Shown here: positions 42,108-49,656 of the stretch, one piece after another
Position numbering within the stretch: the first letter of the stretch is position 1
How the letters are laid out: each line of letters begins with the position of its first letter
DNA from: SpSt-333 sp040751955
Lineage (GTDB): Bacteria > Bacteroidota > Ignavibacteria > UBA10030 > UBA8401
DNA: 49,907 nucleotides
Assembly: GCA_040751955.1 (NCBI GenBank)
Contig: JBFMFY010000019.1
Coordinates: 1-49,907 of the forward strand
Direction: 5' to 3'
Program-made: the position numbers and the translations under genes
The notes under the pieces: model-generated
Seen by the model: the letters and a program-made list of their open reading frames with translations, nothing else
What the model was told of the DNA's origin: nothing
The model's database searches: none

Positions 42108-42198
42108 CGAAATCCTAATTTCTAATTCCCGAACTATTTCATGAAAACTGAAATGAGGAATGTTGAATGTTTAGAAATTAGGATTTGAAAATAAGAAT
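42108..42198. repeat. 7-nt-period degenerate repeat region with 16-bp inverted repeat
   Basis: Plus-strand units CGAAATC, CTAATTT, CTAATTC (from 42108) and AATGTTG, AATGTTT, AGAAATT, AGGATTT, GAAAATA, AGAATTT (from 42159) are each in a 7-nt register. AAATCCTAATTTCTAA (42110-42125) and TTAGAAATTAGGATTT (42171-42186) form a perfect 16-bp inverted repeat. It fills the whole gap between lysS and dacB. Confidence 0.75.
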
Positions 42199-43683
42199 TT
42201 ACCGTTTGAATTCCGCCAACATCACACAGACATCGTTCTGAATATTTTCCGCCAATCGGGTTGGCACCGTATAATGATTTGCGACCATCGAGAATGCGAA
42301 CATCTCGCCGTCGGCACTTGTCACATACCCAGACAATGCACGGACGAACCCGATAAACCCCGTCTTGGCATGAACATTCCCCTCCGCTTTTGTTCCTTTC
42401 ATCCTGCTTTTAATGGAACCGTCAACGCCAGCAATCGGCAATGATTCGTAGAACGGAAGAAAATAATTTTCTTTGTGCATCCCTTCGAGAATGCACACAA
42501 TGTCGGTCGGCGTGATCAGATCCAATCTCGACAATCCTGAACCATCCGAATAGCGAAGCCGTACGGTATCAACACCCCACGAGGCAAGGATCGGATATGC
42601 GACCGCTCTGCCGTTTCTCATTGACCCAACGCCGTATTTCTCTTTCCCCATGGTGCGAAATACCTGTTCAGTATAAAAATTCTGGCTCGGTTTGTTGATT
42701 GTTCTGATGATGACCGAGTACGGAATGGAGGTAAACGATGCAAGTTGTTTCGAACCGTCATATCGCAGTGTATCTTTTCGATCGTCAATATCGATCGCCG
42801 ACCCGGTGATTTTTATCCCTTTCGATTCAAAAATTTCTTTCATGACCGTAACCGTGTACATTGTCGGATTGTCAATTGCCACCGATTCAATCCACGGTCC
42901 CTTCCCTTGGGACATTGTGCCTCGTATATAAATGGTGTTTGTCCCGCGCTGACGGTAAAAATAAATCTCGTTAGAGGAATCGGCAGCCGGCGCTGTACTT
43001 GTCTCATTTACAAGAGTGACGTATTTCGTATCAGGCACAACAAACACTGAGCAGATATCTGCAACGTTTGCTGATGGCACAACCTTGAAATCAACGCAGT
43101 TGTCGTTAAACGAAACGCCGCTGATCTGTGCAGCATAGTAGTCGGTTTCATAATCTGCTGACCAGCCGTTGCCGTAAAAATTATCGTCAAAACAATTGTC
43201 ATCACCGATAACGTTCCCCCGGATCTCTTTAATGCCCAACAGTTTCAAACTGTCCGCCCACTGTTCAAATGTCTCCGTTACTTTCCCTTCGTTGTAACGA
43301 CCGGAGATTGTCGGATCGCCGCTGCCGACCACAATGACGTCACCGTTCAGAATGCTGTCTCTAATCTCACCCATTGTTACCAACCTCGTGAAGTACCTGT
43401 AATCGGGTCCCAATGCCATCATTGCAGACGATGAAGTGAATAGTTTCATGTTCGATGCCGGCATAAACATTTTCTTTGCGTTGCGGGAGTAAACAACTTC
43501 GCCCGTCTTCAACGATTTAATGAGGACTCCCCAATGAGCATTCTCGAATTGTGGATCATTGAATTTTTCATCGAGCGCTTGCGCCAATTTCCCCGCAGAA
43601 GTGCTGACGTCATATGAAGTCGCTTGGTGGGTCGAACAGCCGACGATAAAAAAAAGGAAAAAAGCAGGTAACAAATTTTTCAT
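42199..43683 (-). CDS. dacB: D-alanyl-D-alanine carboxypeptidase, PBP4 (S13) type
   Basis: A 494-residue periplasmic peptidoglycan carboxypeptidase/endopeptidase. The N-terminus is a lipoprotein signal (LLPAFFLFFIVGCSTHQ, lipobox Cys16), so it is probably anchored to a membrane. The S-x-x-K motif is SNMK (77-80), S-x-N is SQN in INKPSQNFYTEQ, and K-T-G is in HAKTGFIGFVRALSGYV. The long insertion between them, typical of S13 enzymes, is present (about 100-280). GDVIVVGSGDPTISGRYNEG and DGSGLSRLDLITP further support the family. malQ starts 5 nt upstream. Confidence 0.95.
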   Translation of the reverse strand: MKNLLPAFFLFFIVGCSTHQATSYDVSTSAGKLAQALDEKFNDPQFENAHWGVLIKSLKTGEVVYSRNAKKMFMPASNMKLFTSSSAMMALGPDYRYFTRLVTMGEIRDSILNGDVIVVGSGDPTISGRYNEGKVTETFEQWADSLKLLGIKEIRGNVIGDDNCFDDNFYGNGWSADYETDYYAAQISGVSFNDNCVDFKVVPSANVADICSVFVVPDTKYVTLVNETSTAPAADSSNEIYFYRQRGTNTIYIRGTMSQGKGPWIESVAIDNPTMYTVTVMKEIFESKGIKITGSAIDIDDRKDTLRYDGSKQLASFTSIPYSVIIRTINKPSQNFYTEQVFRTMGKEKYGVGSMRNGRAVAYPILASWGVDTVRLRYSDGSGLSRLDLITPTDIVCILEGMHKENYFLPFYESLPIAGVDGSIKSRMKGTKAEGNVHAKTGFIGFVRALSGYVTSADGEMFAFSMVANHYTVPTRLAENIQNDVCVMLAEFKR

Positions 43684-43687
43684 AATG

Positions 43688-45247
43688 TTATTCGTGTGAG
43701 TTGTTATTGGGCTGCACTTTTCCCGTAGGGTATGCAGGTAAACTCAGTCGGTCTGCTTTAGCACGATTCGTCAGTGCGGAGATCTCGTATAACCGCAGTG
43801 CATGCCATGATTGAACTTGATCCCACGAAAATCTCCACCCCCAATTGCCAAGTGCTTGACCGGGAAGATTCATCCGTGCCTCGTTGCCGAGCGCAAGAAC
43901 ATCCTGAAACGGAAAGATCGCCATATCTGCAACAGACTGCGATGCAAGCCGAATAAAATCCCATGAGACTTCTTTCCCGTCAGTGCCGATATATTTTTTA
44001 ACGAATTCCCGTTCCCGCTCCGTCGCCGATTTGAACCAGCCGACTGTCGTGTCGTTATCATGTGTTCCCGAATAGACGACCGTGTTCGAAATATAATTGT
44101 GCGGAAGAAAATTATTTTTTGTATCCCCAGCAAATGCAAACTGCAATATTCTCATCCCCGGAAATTGGTACCGGTCGCGCAATTCAATCACATCAGGAGT
44201 AATTTCGCCGAGATCTTCCGCTATAATCGGCAGTTTGCCGAGTTTCTTCTCAATTGCATCAAATAATTTTGCCCCGGGTCCCTTCACCCATCTTCCTTTC
44301 ACCGCCGTTTTTTCTTCAGCAGGAATCTCCCAATAGCCTGCAAAGCCGCGGAAGTGATCGATACGGACGAGATCGACAAGTTCGAGTGTAGTTTCGATAC
44401 GTTCAATCCACCACGAATAATTCTCTTCGTGCATTGCTTTCCAGTCATATAAAGGATTTCCCCAACGCTGACCCGTGACACTAAAATAATCGGGTGGAAC
44501 GCCCGCAACAACTTTCGGCTTCAAATTTTTGTCAAGATGAAACAAATGCTGATTTGCCCATGTATCGGAACTTTGATATGCGATGAAGATTGGTATGTCA
44601 CCTACAATTTTGATGTTGCGGTCATTTGCATATTTCTTCAATGCGTGCCACTGGCGGAAAAAACACCATTGCGTGAATTCCCAGAAGCGGACATCGTTGA
44701 CAAGTTCTGTGCGGGCATTTTTCAAAGCAGCGGGTTTTCGTTTGACCAGTTCTTTATCCCATGTGCTCCACTCTGCACCGTTGTATTTTCCGATTAAAGC
44801 CATGAAAAGAGTATAATCTTCGAGCCACGACTTTTGTTTTTTACAGAACGATTGAAAATCTTCCATTTCTTTTTTGTCGTTCTTCGCAAAAAAATTGTTC
44901 GCGGCAATTTTCAATTTCGTCATGCGAAAATTTCTCACATTGCCGAAATGAACTTTGGATGGAGAAAAGTTCGGAAGATTCTGTACCTCGCTTTGCGGCA
45001 GCCACCCGCGTGTGACCAATTCTTGCAAGTCTATGAGAAGCGCTTCCCCTGCAAACGCAGAAAGACACATGTACGGCGAATCGCCCATCCCCGCGGGACC
45101 GAGCGGAAGCATTTGCCACAATTTTTGTCCGGCAACGGTGAGCCAATCGATAAAGTGGTACGCCGCTGCACCGAGATCTCCCGAACCAAATGGACCGGGA
45201 AGTGATGTTGGATGAAGGAGTACTCCTGAGGAGCGTTCAAATTTCAT
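43688..45247 (-). CDS. malQ: 4-alpha-glucanotransferase (GH77)
   Basis: Amylomaltase that transfers alpha-1,4-glucan chains between maltodextrins, 519 residues, cytoplasmic. The N-terminal GVLLHPTSLPGPFGSGDLG and WQMLPLGPAG are typical GH77. The catalytic residues can be placed: nucleophile D297 (LVRIDHFRGF), acid/base E344 (IAEDLGEITP) and D397 (YSGTHDNDTTVGW). RWGNPLYDWKAM and GNEARMNLPGQALGNWGWRF complete the family pattern. No glycogen or maltose genes are adjacent, so its pathway partner is outside this window. Confidence 0.97.
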   Translation of the reverse strand: MKFERSSGVLLHPTSLPGPFGSGDLGAAAYHFIDWLTVAGQKLWQMLPLGPAGMGDSPYMCLSAFAGEALLIDLQELVTRGWLPQSEVQNLPNFSPSKVHFGNVRNFRMTKLKIAANNFFAKNDKKEMEDFQSFCKKQKSWLEDYTLFMALIGKYNGAEWSTWDKELVKRKPAALKNARTELVNDVRFWEFTQWCFFRQWHALKKYANDRNIKIVGDIPIFIAYQSSDTWANQHLFHLDKNLKPKVVAGVPPDYFSVTGQRWGNPLYDWKAMHEENYSWWIERIETTLELVDLVRIDHFRGFAGYWEIPAEEKTAVKGRWVKGPGAKLFDAIEKKLGKLPIIAEDLGEITPDVIELRDRYQFPGMRILQFAFAGDTKNNFLPHNYISNTVVYSGTHDNDTTVGWFKSATEREREFVKKYIGTDGKEVSWDFIRLASQSVADMAIFPFQDVLALGNEARMNLPGQALGNWGWRFSWDQVQSWHALRLYEISALTNRAKADRLSLPAYPTGKVQPNNNSHE

Positions 45248-45279
45248 AATAGTATTTGGTTATTGATACAATGCAATTG

Positions 45280-46044
45280 TCAATTCGTTGTCAACCCCGC
45301 CACCCGTTTCAATCCTTTCACTTCTTTGTCATTCAAAAATCTCCAGCGTCCTCGCCCGAGTCCGCTCAATGTCAATCCGGCATATTCTGTTCGATGTAAC
45401 TTTTCAATTTCGTACCCGAGTGATTCAAACATTCTGCGCACCTGCCTGTTTTTTCCTTCATGAATGTGCAGCACAACTTCTTTGGACTTCGTGCCGGGAA
45501 TAATATCCAATTCACAAGGCGCAGTTTTTCCATCTTCAAGATAGATGCCGCTCACAAGTTTGTTGGCGTGCGCTTCATCCAGAGATTTATCGAGAGAGAC
45601 ATGATACGATTTCACAACCTCGCTCGAGGGGTGCATCAATTTATTTGCAAGATCGCCGTCGTTTGTCAGGAGCAACACGCCGGATGTATTCCGATCCAAT
45701 CTTCCGACAGGATAGACACGTTCGCGCACGTTCACCAAATCCATCACCGTACGGCGCCCTTTTTCATCACTCATGGTTGTGATATAATCTTTCGGCTTGT
45801 GCAGAAGGATGTAGATGAGGTTATGAGCAACCGACACACGTTTGCCATTTACTGTTACAGCATCATTCAGCGTGTGGACTTTTGTCGCAAGGTCGGTAAC
45901 AACGCTGCCGTTCACCTTTACTTCACCGGCAACGATCAATTCTTCAGCCGCACGGCGGGAAGCGATCCCAGCCATCGCGAGAAAGCGATTTAACCGAACA
46001 ACTTCTTGAAGAACGTCTTGACCTTGCTTTTCCACTTGCTCCAC
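45280..46044 (-). CDS. rluB: 23S rRNA pseudouridine synthase, RluB type
   Basis: A 254-residue RsuA/RluB family enzyme. An S4 RNA-binding domain (RLNRFLAMAGIASRRAAEELIVAGEVKVNG, about 17-65) precedes the synthase domain with the catalytic Asp in PVGRLDRNTSGVLLLTNDG (GRLD motif). GKNRQVRRMFESLGYEIEKLHRTEYAG is the typical RluB/E/F stretch. The start is GTG 46044 or GTG 46035, both inside scpB, giving an overlap of about 55 nt; the scpB C-terminal basic helix is encoded by the overlapped part. This scpA-scpB-rluB order is widely conserved. Confidence 0.93.
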   Translation of the reverse strand: MEQVEKQGQDVLQEVVRLNRFLAMAGIASRRAAEELIVAGEVKVNGSVVTDLATKVHTLNDAVTVNGKRVSVAHNLIYILLHKPKDYITTMSDEKGRRTVMDLVNVRERVYPVGRLDRNTSGVLLLTNDGDLANKLMHPSSEVVKSYHVSLDKSLDEAHANKLVSGIYLEDGKTAPCELDIIPGTKSKEVVLHIHEGKNRQVRRMFESLGYEIEKLHRTEYAGLTLSGLGRGRWRFLNDKEVKGLKRVAGLTTN

Positions 46045-47273
46045 CCGCTTTCGTCCCCCGCTTGTCGGTCTGCTGCGTGCTGCGGATGTTCTGTTTCTTC
46101 TGTTATGCTTCCACGATGTGTTGATAATTCTGCTCCTTCTTCGCCAAAAACTTTCACCGGCTGCGGTGTCTCATCGTTTGCAACCGATTCGATATTCGAT
46201 GTTCCTTGTTCAATGTTCAGTGTTTCATGGGGAACATCAACGACAGGTTCTACATTTGCTTCACCATTCTCTTCAATTCGCTCTTCTGCTGCAATTGAAA
46301 TTGCACTTTGCTGCTCAATAGTTGTTTCACCAATTTCGCCATCCAATGAAACTTCATCAGATTTAGATTCTTCTACTTCTTCAATATTCTCAATAACTGA
46401 GCCGACGTCGTTGCGCGTCAGTTCGACTTCAGTTTTCTGATTTTCAGCTTCCGATATCCGATCTCTCACTTCTGATTTCCGATCTTCTCCATCCGATGTT
46501 TTCGTCCGTTCAGATTTAATCTCTTCCGGCACTTTTACTTTCGGTTGCTTCGGAGTCCGTTCTTTCTTCGCCGCTCCTTCATGCCCTTCCAATTTATTTT
46601 CCAAACTCTCTTTGAATTCCAATTCCTGCTGTTCGGCAAGTAAACGCCGATCAACTTCCGCTTCTGTTTCATTGATCAGTTCGGCGATCTCGCGTGGTTT
46701 CGGTAAATCGGTAATTTCATTCAGTCCGAAATGTTCGAGGAATTTCTGTGTCGTTCCGTAGAGCAGAGGACGACCCGGTGAATTTTGACGTCCGGTAATG
46801 TGGATAAGGTCTTTCTCGAGCAGCGCATTGATAATGTAATCCACATTCACACCACGTATGAATTCCACTTCCACTTTCGTAATCGGCTGTTTGTATGCGA
46901 TGATGGCGAGTGTTTCAACAGCGGTCGGCGACAAACGGCGGCGTGCTTTTTCTTTTGCTAACTTACCAACCCACGCGGCAAATTGTTCCTGTGTGGCGTA
47001 CACAAATCCGCCGGCAATTTCAACAATGCGGAATCCGCTGCCAAGACGTCCGTACCCGCGGTTCAAATCCGCAACCGCCTTGCGGATGACATCTGCGTTA
47101 ACAACAAACTGCTCATGCGGCAGACGCTCCTTGTTCGCTTCTTCAATGATTCCGCGTATCATTCGCACTGTCATCGGTTCATCGCACGCAAAAATGAGCG
47201 CCTCGATGATGTTCTTCACTTCTACCGGAACTTCGATTTCAACCGGAGCAACATCTACCTGTGCTTCGCTCAT
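45990..47273 (-). CDS. scpB: Segregation and condensation protein B with long acidic tail
   Basis: Kleisin-binding subunit of the SMC-ScpAB condensin. Residues about 16-190 are a normal ScpB with tandem winged helices (IIEALIFACDEPMTVRMIRGII, LSPTAVETLAIIAYKQPITKVEVEFIRGV, LLYGTTQKFLEHFGL). After about residue 195 the protein continues for about 230 residues, more than doubling the usual 180-200. This tail is rich in Glu, Lys, Ser and Thr, is probably disordered, and contains two segments encoded by 7-nt-period DNA repeats (about 258-284 and 350-363). It ends in a basic amphipathic helix (SKWKSKVKTFFKKLFG) that could bind membrane or DNA. The start overlaps the scpA stop (ATGA). Confidence 0.92.
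   Translation of the reverse strand: MSEAQVDVAPVEIEVPVEVKNIIEALIFACDEPMTVRMIRGIIEEANKERLPHEQFVVNADVIRKAVADLNRGYGRLGSGFRIVEIAGGFVYATQEQFAAWVGKLAKEKARRRLSPTAVETLAIIAYKQPITKVEVEFIRGVNVDYIINALLEKDLIHITGRQNSPGRPLLYGTTQKFLEHFGLNEITDLPKPREIAELINETEAEVDRRLLAEQQELEFKESLENKLEGHEGAAKKERTPKQPKVKVPEEIKSERTKTSDGEDRKSEVRDRISEAENQKTEVELTRNDVGSVIENIEEVEESKSDEVSLDGEIGETTIEQQSAISIAAEERIEENGEANVEPVVDVPHETLNIEQGTSNIESVANDETPQPVKVFGEEGAELSTHRGSITEETEHPQHAADRQAGDESGWSKWKSKVKTFFKKLFG
46185..46226. repeat. 7-nt-period repeat inside scpB (second block)
   Basis: Plus-strand units CGATTCG, ATATTCG, ATGTTCC, TTGTTCA, ATGTTCA, GTGTTTC in exact 7-nt register. Translated in scpB they give a 7-residue periodicity (TLNIEQG, TSNIESV). 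Confidence 0.8.
46424..46500. repeat. 7-nt-period repeat inside scpB (first block)
   Basis: Eleven plus-strand units in register: CGACTTC, AGTTTTC, TGATTTT, CAGCTTC, CGATATC, CGATCTC, TCACTTC, TGATTTC, CGATCTT, CTCCATC, CGATGTT. In scpB frame they encode EDRKSEV, RDRISEA, ENQKTEV. Confidence 0.85.
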
Positions 47274-48001
47274 GCAAATTCCTCCGTTGGTAATTTCACA
47301 ATGGTGATATCGCCGTACGCTTCAAACTGACTGATCGCAATTATTTTCGATTTCATCATTTCCAGCAGTGCAAGAAATGTCACAACCACACGGATCTTTT
47401 CCGTCATAGCAAGTGCTATTTCGTAAAATGACACTTCTTCTTTTTCTTTAAATAAATTTAAGATGAATTCCATCTGCTCATCAACAGTTATATTGAGTTT
47501 GTTGATCTCATGCACATGCTTGCGCGGCATTTTATTGACTGCAAACTGAAACGCTGCAATCAGATCGAACAACGTAACGTCTTTGATCAGATCATCCTCG
47601 CCATTTGTTTCGATAACTTTGGGATCGTTCTCGAAATTGCCTCGGTACGCAATCTGCCGTTGACGCAATTGCATCTTCTCCAGTTCCTCCGCCATTTCTT
47701 TCCAACGCTTATATTCCAGCAGCCGCCGCACAAGTTGGGCGCGCGGATCAAATTCTTCTTCTCCATCGCCTTCCGGACGGGGAAGCAGCATCTGTGCTTT
47801 AATCTGCATCAACTCGGCAGCGGTAACAATGAATTCGCCTGCTATATCAAGATCAAGTTCCGTCAGATATTGGAGGTATTCCAGAAATTCTTTCGTGATC
47901 TTCGCTATCGGAATATCGTAGATATCCAACTCGTCTCTTTTGATGAAAAAAAGAAGAAGATCAAGCGGTCCCTCAAAGTCTGTTAGTTTTACTCGATACA
48001 T
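47270..48001 (-). CDS. scpA: Segregation and condensation protein A (kleisin)
   Basis: A 243-residue kleisin subunit that bridges the SMC heads with ScpB. The start is placed at ATG 48001, where MYRVKLTDFEGPLDLLLFFIKRDELDIYDIPIAKITKEFLEYL is the canonical N-terminus; the frame runs 32 codons further but only through the low-complexity repeat region between trpS and scpA. The centre (AGEFIVTAAELMQIKAQMLLPRPE) and the C-terminal winged helix (EKIRVVVTFLALLEMMKSKIIAISQFEAYGDITIVKL) are plain. Its stop overlaps the scpB start by 4 nt. Confidence 0.95.
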   Translation of the reverse strand: MYRVKLTDFEGPLDLLLFFIKRDELDIYDIPIAKITKEFLEYLQYLTELDLDIAGEFIVTAAELMQIKAQMLLPRPEGDGEEEFDPRAQLVRRLLEYKRWKEMAEELEKMQLRQRQIAYRGNFENDPKVIETNGEDDLIKDVTLFDLIAAFQFAVNKMPRKHVHEINKLNITVDEQMEFILNLFKEKEEVSFYEIALAMTEKIRVVVTFLALLEMMKSKIIAISQFEAYGDITIVKLPTEEFA

Positions 48002-48011
48002 ACACTTTAAT

Positions 48012-48089
48012 TGCAAATTCTCAGATGACCAGATTTTCAAATTCTCATATTGGCAGTTTTGATAATTTGACGATTTTGAATTTGTTAAT
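48012..48089. repeat. AT-rich short-period repeat between trpS and scpA
   Basis: The gap is built from variants of AAATTCTCA and AATTTGA. CAAATTCTCA occurs twice, 24 nt apart (48014-48023 and 48038-48047). The period varies between 7 and 9 nt, so it is less regular than the other members. Confidence 0.55.
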
Positions 48090-49076
48090 TCATCCAATCT
48101 TCATCGCAGTCCGAACTTCATGCATCGTCTTTTGCGCTTCCAAGTGTGCGCGCTTCTCTCCGTCGGCAAGAATATCTTTTACCGAACCCATATCCTTTTC
48201 ATATTGTGCACGTTTTCCTCTCATCGGCGCAAGTACATCGGCAATTTTTGAGGCACAATTCTTTTTGCAGTCCACACAGCCGAGTGCACCTGATTCACAT
48301 CCTTTGCGAATCTCCTGTTCCTCGTTCGTATTGAATTTTTTGTGATATGAGAAGACGACGCAAATATCGGGTCTCCCCGGATCGTTCCGCCGTACTTTCT
48401 GCGGATCGGTCACAGCCGTTCGCATCTTCTTTTGAATTTCATCCGGTGAATCGGAAAGCAAAATTGTATTGCCAAGCGACTTGCTCATCTTCTGGTTGCC
48501 GTCGAGTCCGGCAAGACGGGCGAACTTCGTCAACTTCGGTTCAGGCTCAGGAAATACTTCTCCCCACTGATTGTTGAATCGGCGTGCGATTTCGCGCGTG
48601 ATCTCAATGTGCGGGACCTGATCTTCGCCGACGGGAACAACTTCGCCTTTGTACAGGAGAATATCTGCCGCCTGCAATACGGGATACCCGAGATGCCCGA
48701 ACACGAGCGACTCCACATTCAGATCGCGTACTTGATCTTTTAATGTCGGATTCCGTTCCAATCTGGAAGTGGTAATGAGCATTGAAAAAATCAGTTGCAA
48801 TTCCGAATGCTCTTTGATCTGCGATTGACGGAAGATCGGGCTTTTGACCGGATCGATGCCTGCCGCAAGCCAATCAATCACCATATCGATCGAATTCTGA
48901 TATAACTCGCTCGTGTCGAGATTCGTTGTCAGCGCGTGATAGTCTGCAATGAGATGATAATTGTCGTACTCGTTTTGAAGTGAAACCCAATTTTCCAGCG
49001 CACCCACAAGATGACCGATGTGAAGTTTGCCTGTCGGGCGCATGCCGGAGAGAATTCGTTTCTTTTTGCTATTCAA
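48090..49076 (-). CDS. trpS: Tryptophanyl-tRNA synthetase, probable [4Fe-4S] type
   Basis: Class I synthetase for tRNA-Trp, 328 residues. ILSGMRPTGKLHIGHLVGAL contains HIGH (19-22), and KMSKS is 196-200. After the Rossmann domain there are cysteines C239, C260, C267 and C270 (C-x20-C-x6-C-x2-C, with C274 close by), which matches the pattern of the iron-sulfur cluster TrpRS of Thermotoga maritima (C-x22-C-x6-C-x2-C as I remember it). The cluster lies in the anticodon-binding region. The start is TTG 49076, no nearby ATG gives a full N-terminus except M12, which would cut off the first strand. No ribosome binding site stands out. Confidence 0.93.
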   Translation of the reverse strand: MNSKKKRILSGMRPTGKLHIGHLVGALENWVSLQNEYDNYHLIADYHALTTNLDTSELYQNSIDMVIDWLAAGIDPVKSPIFRQSQIKEHSELQLIFSMLITTSRLERNPTLKDQVRDLNVESLVFGHLGYPVLQAADILLYKGEVVPVGEDQVPHIEITREIARRFNNQWGEVFPEPEPKLTKFARLAGLDGNQKMSKSLGNTILLSDSPDEIQKKMRTAVTDPQKVRRNDPGRPDICVVFSYHKKFNTNEEQEIRKGCESGALGCVDCKKNCASKIADVLAPMRGKRAQYEKDMGSVKDILADGEKRAHLEAQKTMHEVRTAMKIG

Positions 49077-49097
49077 TAAGTAATCTCACTAAATGAA

Positions 49098-49160
49098 GTT
49101 TCATGATTCAAGCATCAGGTTTCAATATTGTATTCGTGAAACATGAAACTTGAAACTATA
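49098..49160. repeat. 7-nt-period repeat between HNH gene and trpS
   Basis: Nine plus-strand units in exact register: GTTTCAT, GATTCAA, GCATCAG, GTTTCAA, TATTGTA, TTCGTGA, AACATGA, AACTTGA, AACTATA. The two halves are complementary: AAGTTTCATG (49096-49105) pairs with CATGAAACTT (49142-49151). Confidence 0.8.
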
Positions 49161-49164
49161 TATA

Positions 49165-49656
49165 TCAGTGTAAAAACAAATACGGCTTCCACCGCTCATC
49201 CATATTGCCAACAAAATGACGGATGAAAGTGACGTGGTTTGGCTTCATCGGATTCCGCAACAACGGCATATTGACTTCGTCGGGGAGTCGGTCTCCTTTT
49301 TTGTTGTTGCATTTCACACAAGCCGCAACAAGATTTTCCCACGTGTCTTCACCTCCGCGCGATTTCGGCTGCACGTGATCAACTGTTAAAGGAACATCAC
49401 CGCGTCCGCAGTACTGGCACCGGTGTCCGTCACGACGTAAAATGTTCTTTCGAGAAAGAATGATCTTTTTGTAGGGGACCCGGACAAAAACAGACAGACG
49501 AACAACGCTCGGAAACGGTATCGTCATCGAGACGGACCGAATGGTTTTCCCGTTATTTGTTTCAATCATTTCTGCTTTCCCGAGAAATAGCAAAATGATC
49601 GCTTTCTTAACGTTACAAACGCTTAGCGGCTCGTAGTTCTGATTGAGAACGAGCAC
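49165..49656 (-). CDS. HNH endonuclease
   Basis: A 163-residue HNH nuclease of the widespread chromosomal type with the N-terminus VLVLNQNYEPLSVCNVKKAIILLFLGKAEMIE. The zinc and catalytic motif is CQYCGRGDVPLTVDHVQPKSRGGEDTWENLVAACVKCNNKKGDR (Cys pairs C-x2-C and C-x2-C, with DH and N of the ββα-metal site). Its biological role is not known; such genes are not linked to restriction systems here. GTG 49656 is used as the start. No ATG exists in frame back to the preceding stop, while a GGGAGG ribosome-binding-like sequence lies about 60 nt upstream, so an ATA or ATT start further up cannot be excluded. Confidence 0.88.
   Translation of the reverse strand: MLVLNQNYEPLSVCNVKKAIILLFLGKAEMIETNNGKTIRSVSMTIPFPSVVRLSVFVRVPYKKIILSRKNILRRDGHRCQYCGRGDVPLTVDHVQPKSRGGEDTWENLVAACVKCNNKKGDRLPDEVNMPLLRNPMKPNHVTFIRHFVGNMDERWKPYLFLH

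Noticed and set aside
48002..48097. 32-codon N-terminal extension of ScpA
   Set aside because: It is translation of the short-period repeat region; the conserved ScpA start is MYRVKLTDFEGPLDLL.
42108..49160. CRISPR array
   Set aside because: The repeats are about 7 nt, degenerate and without spacers; no cas genes are present.
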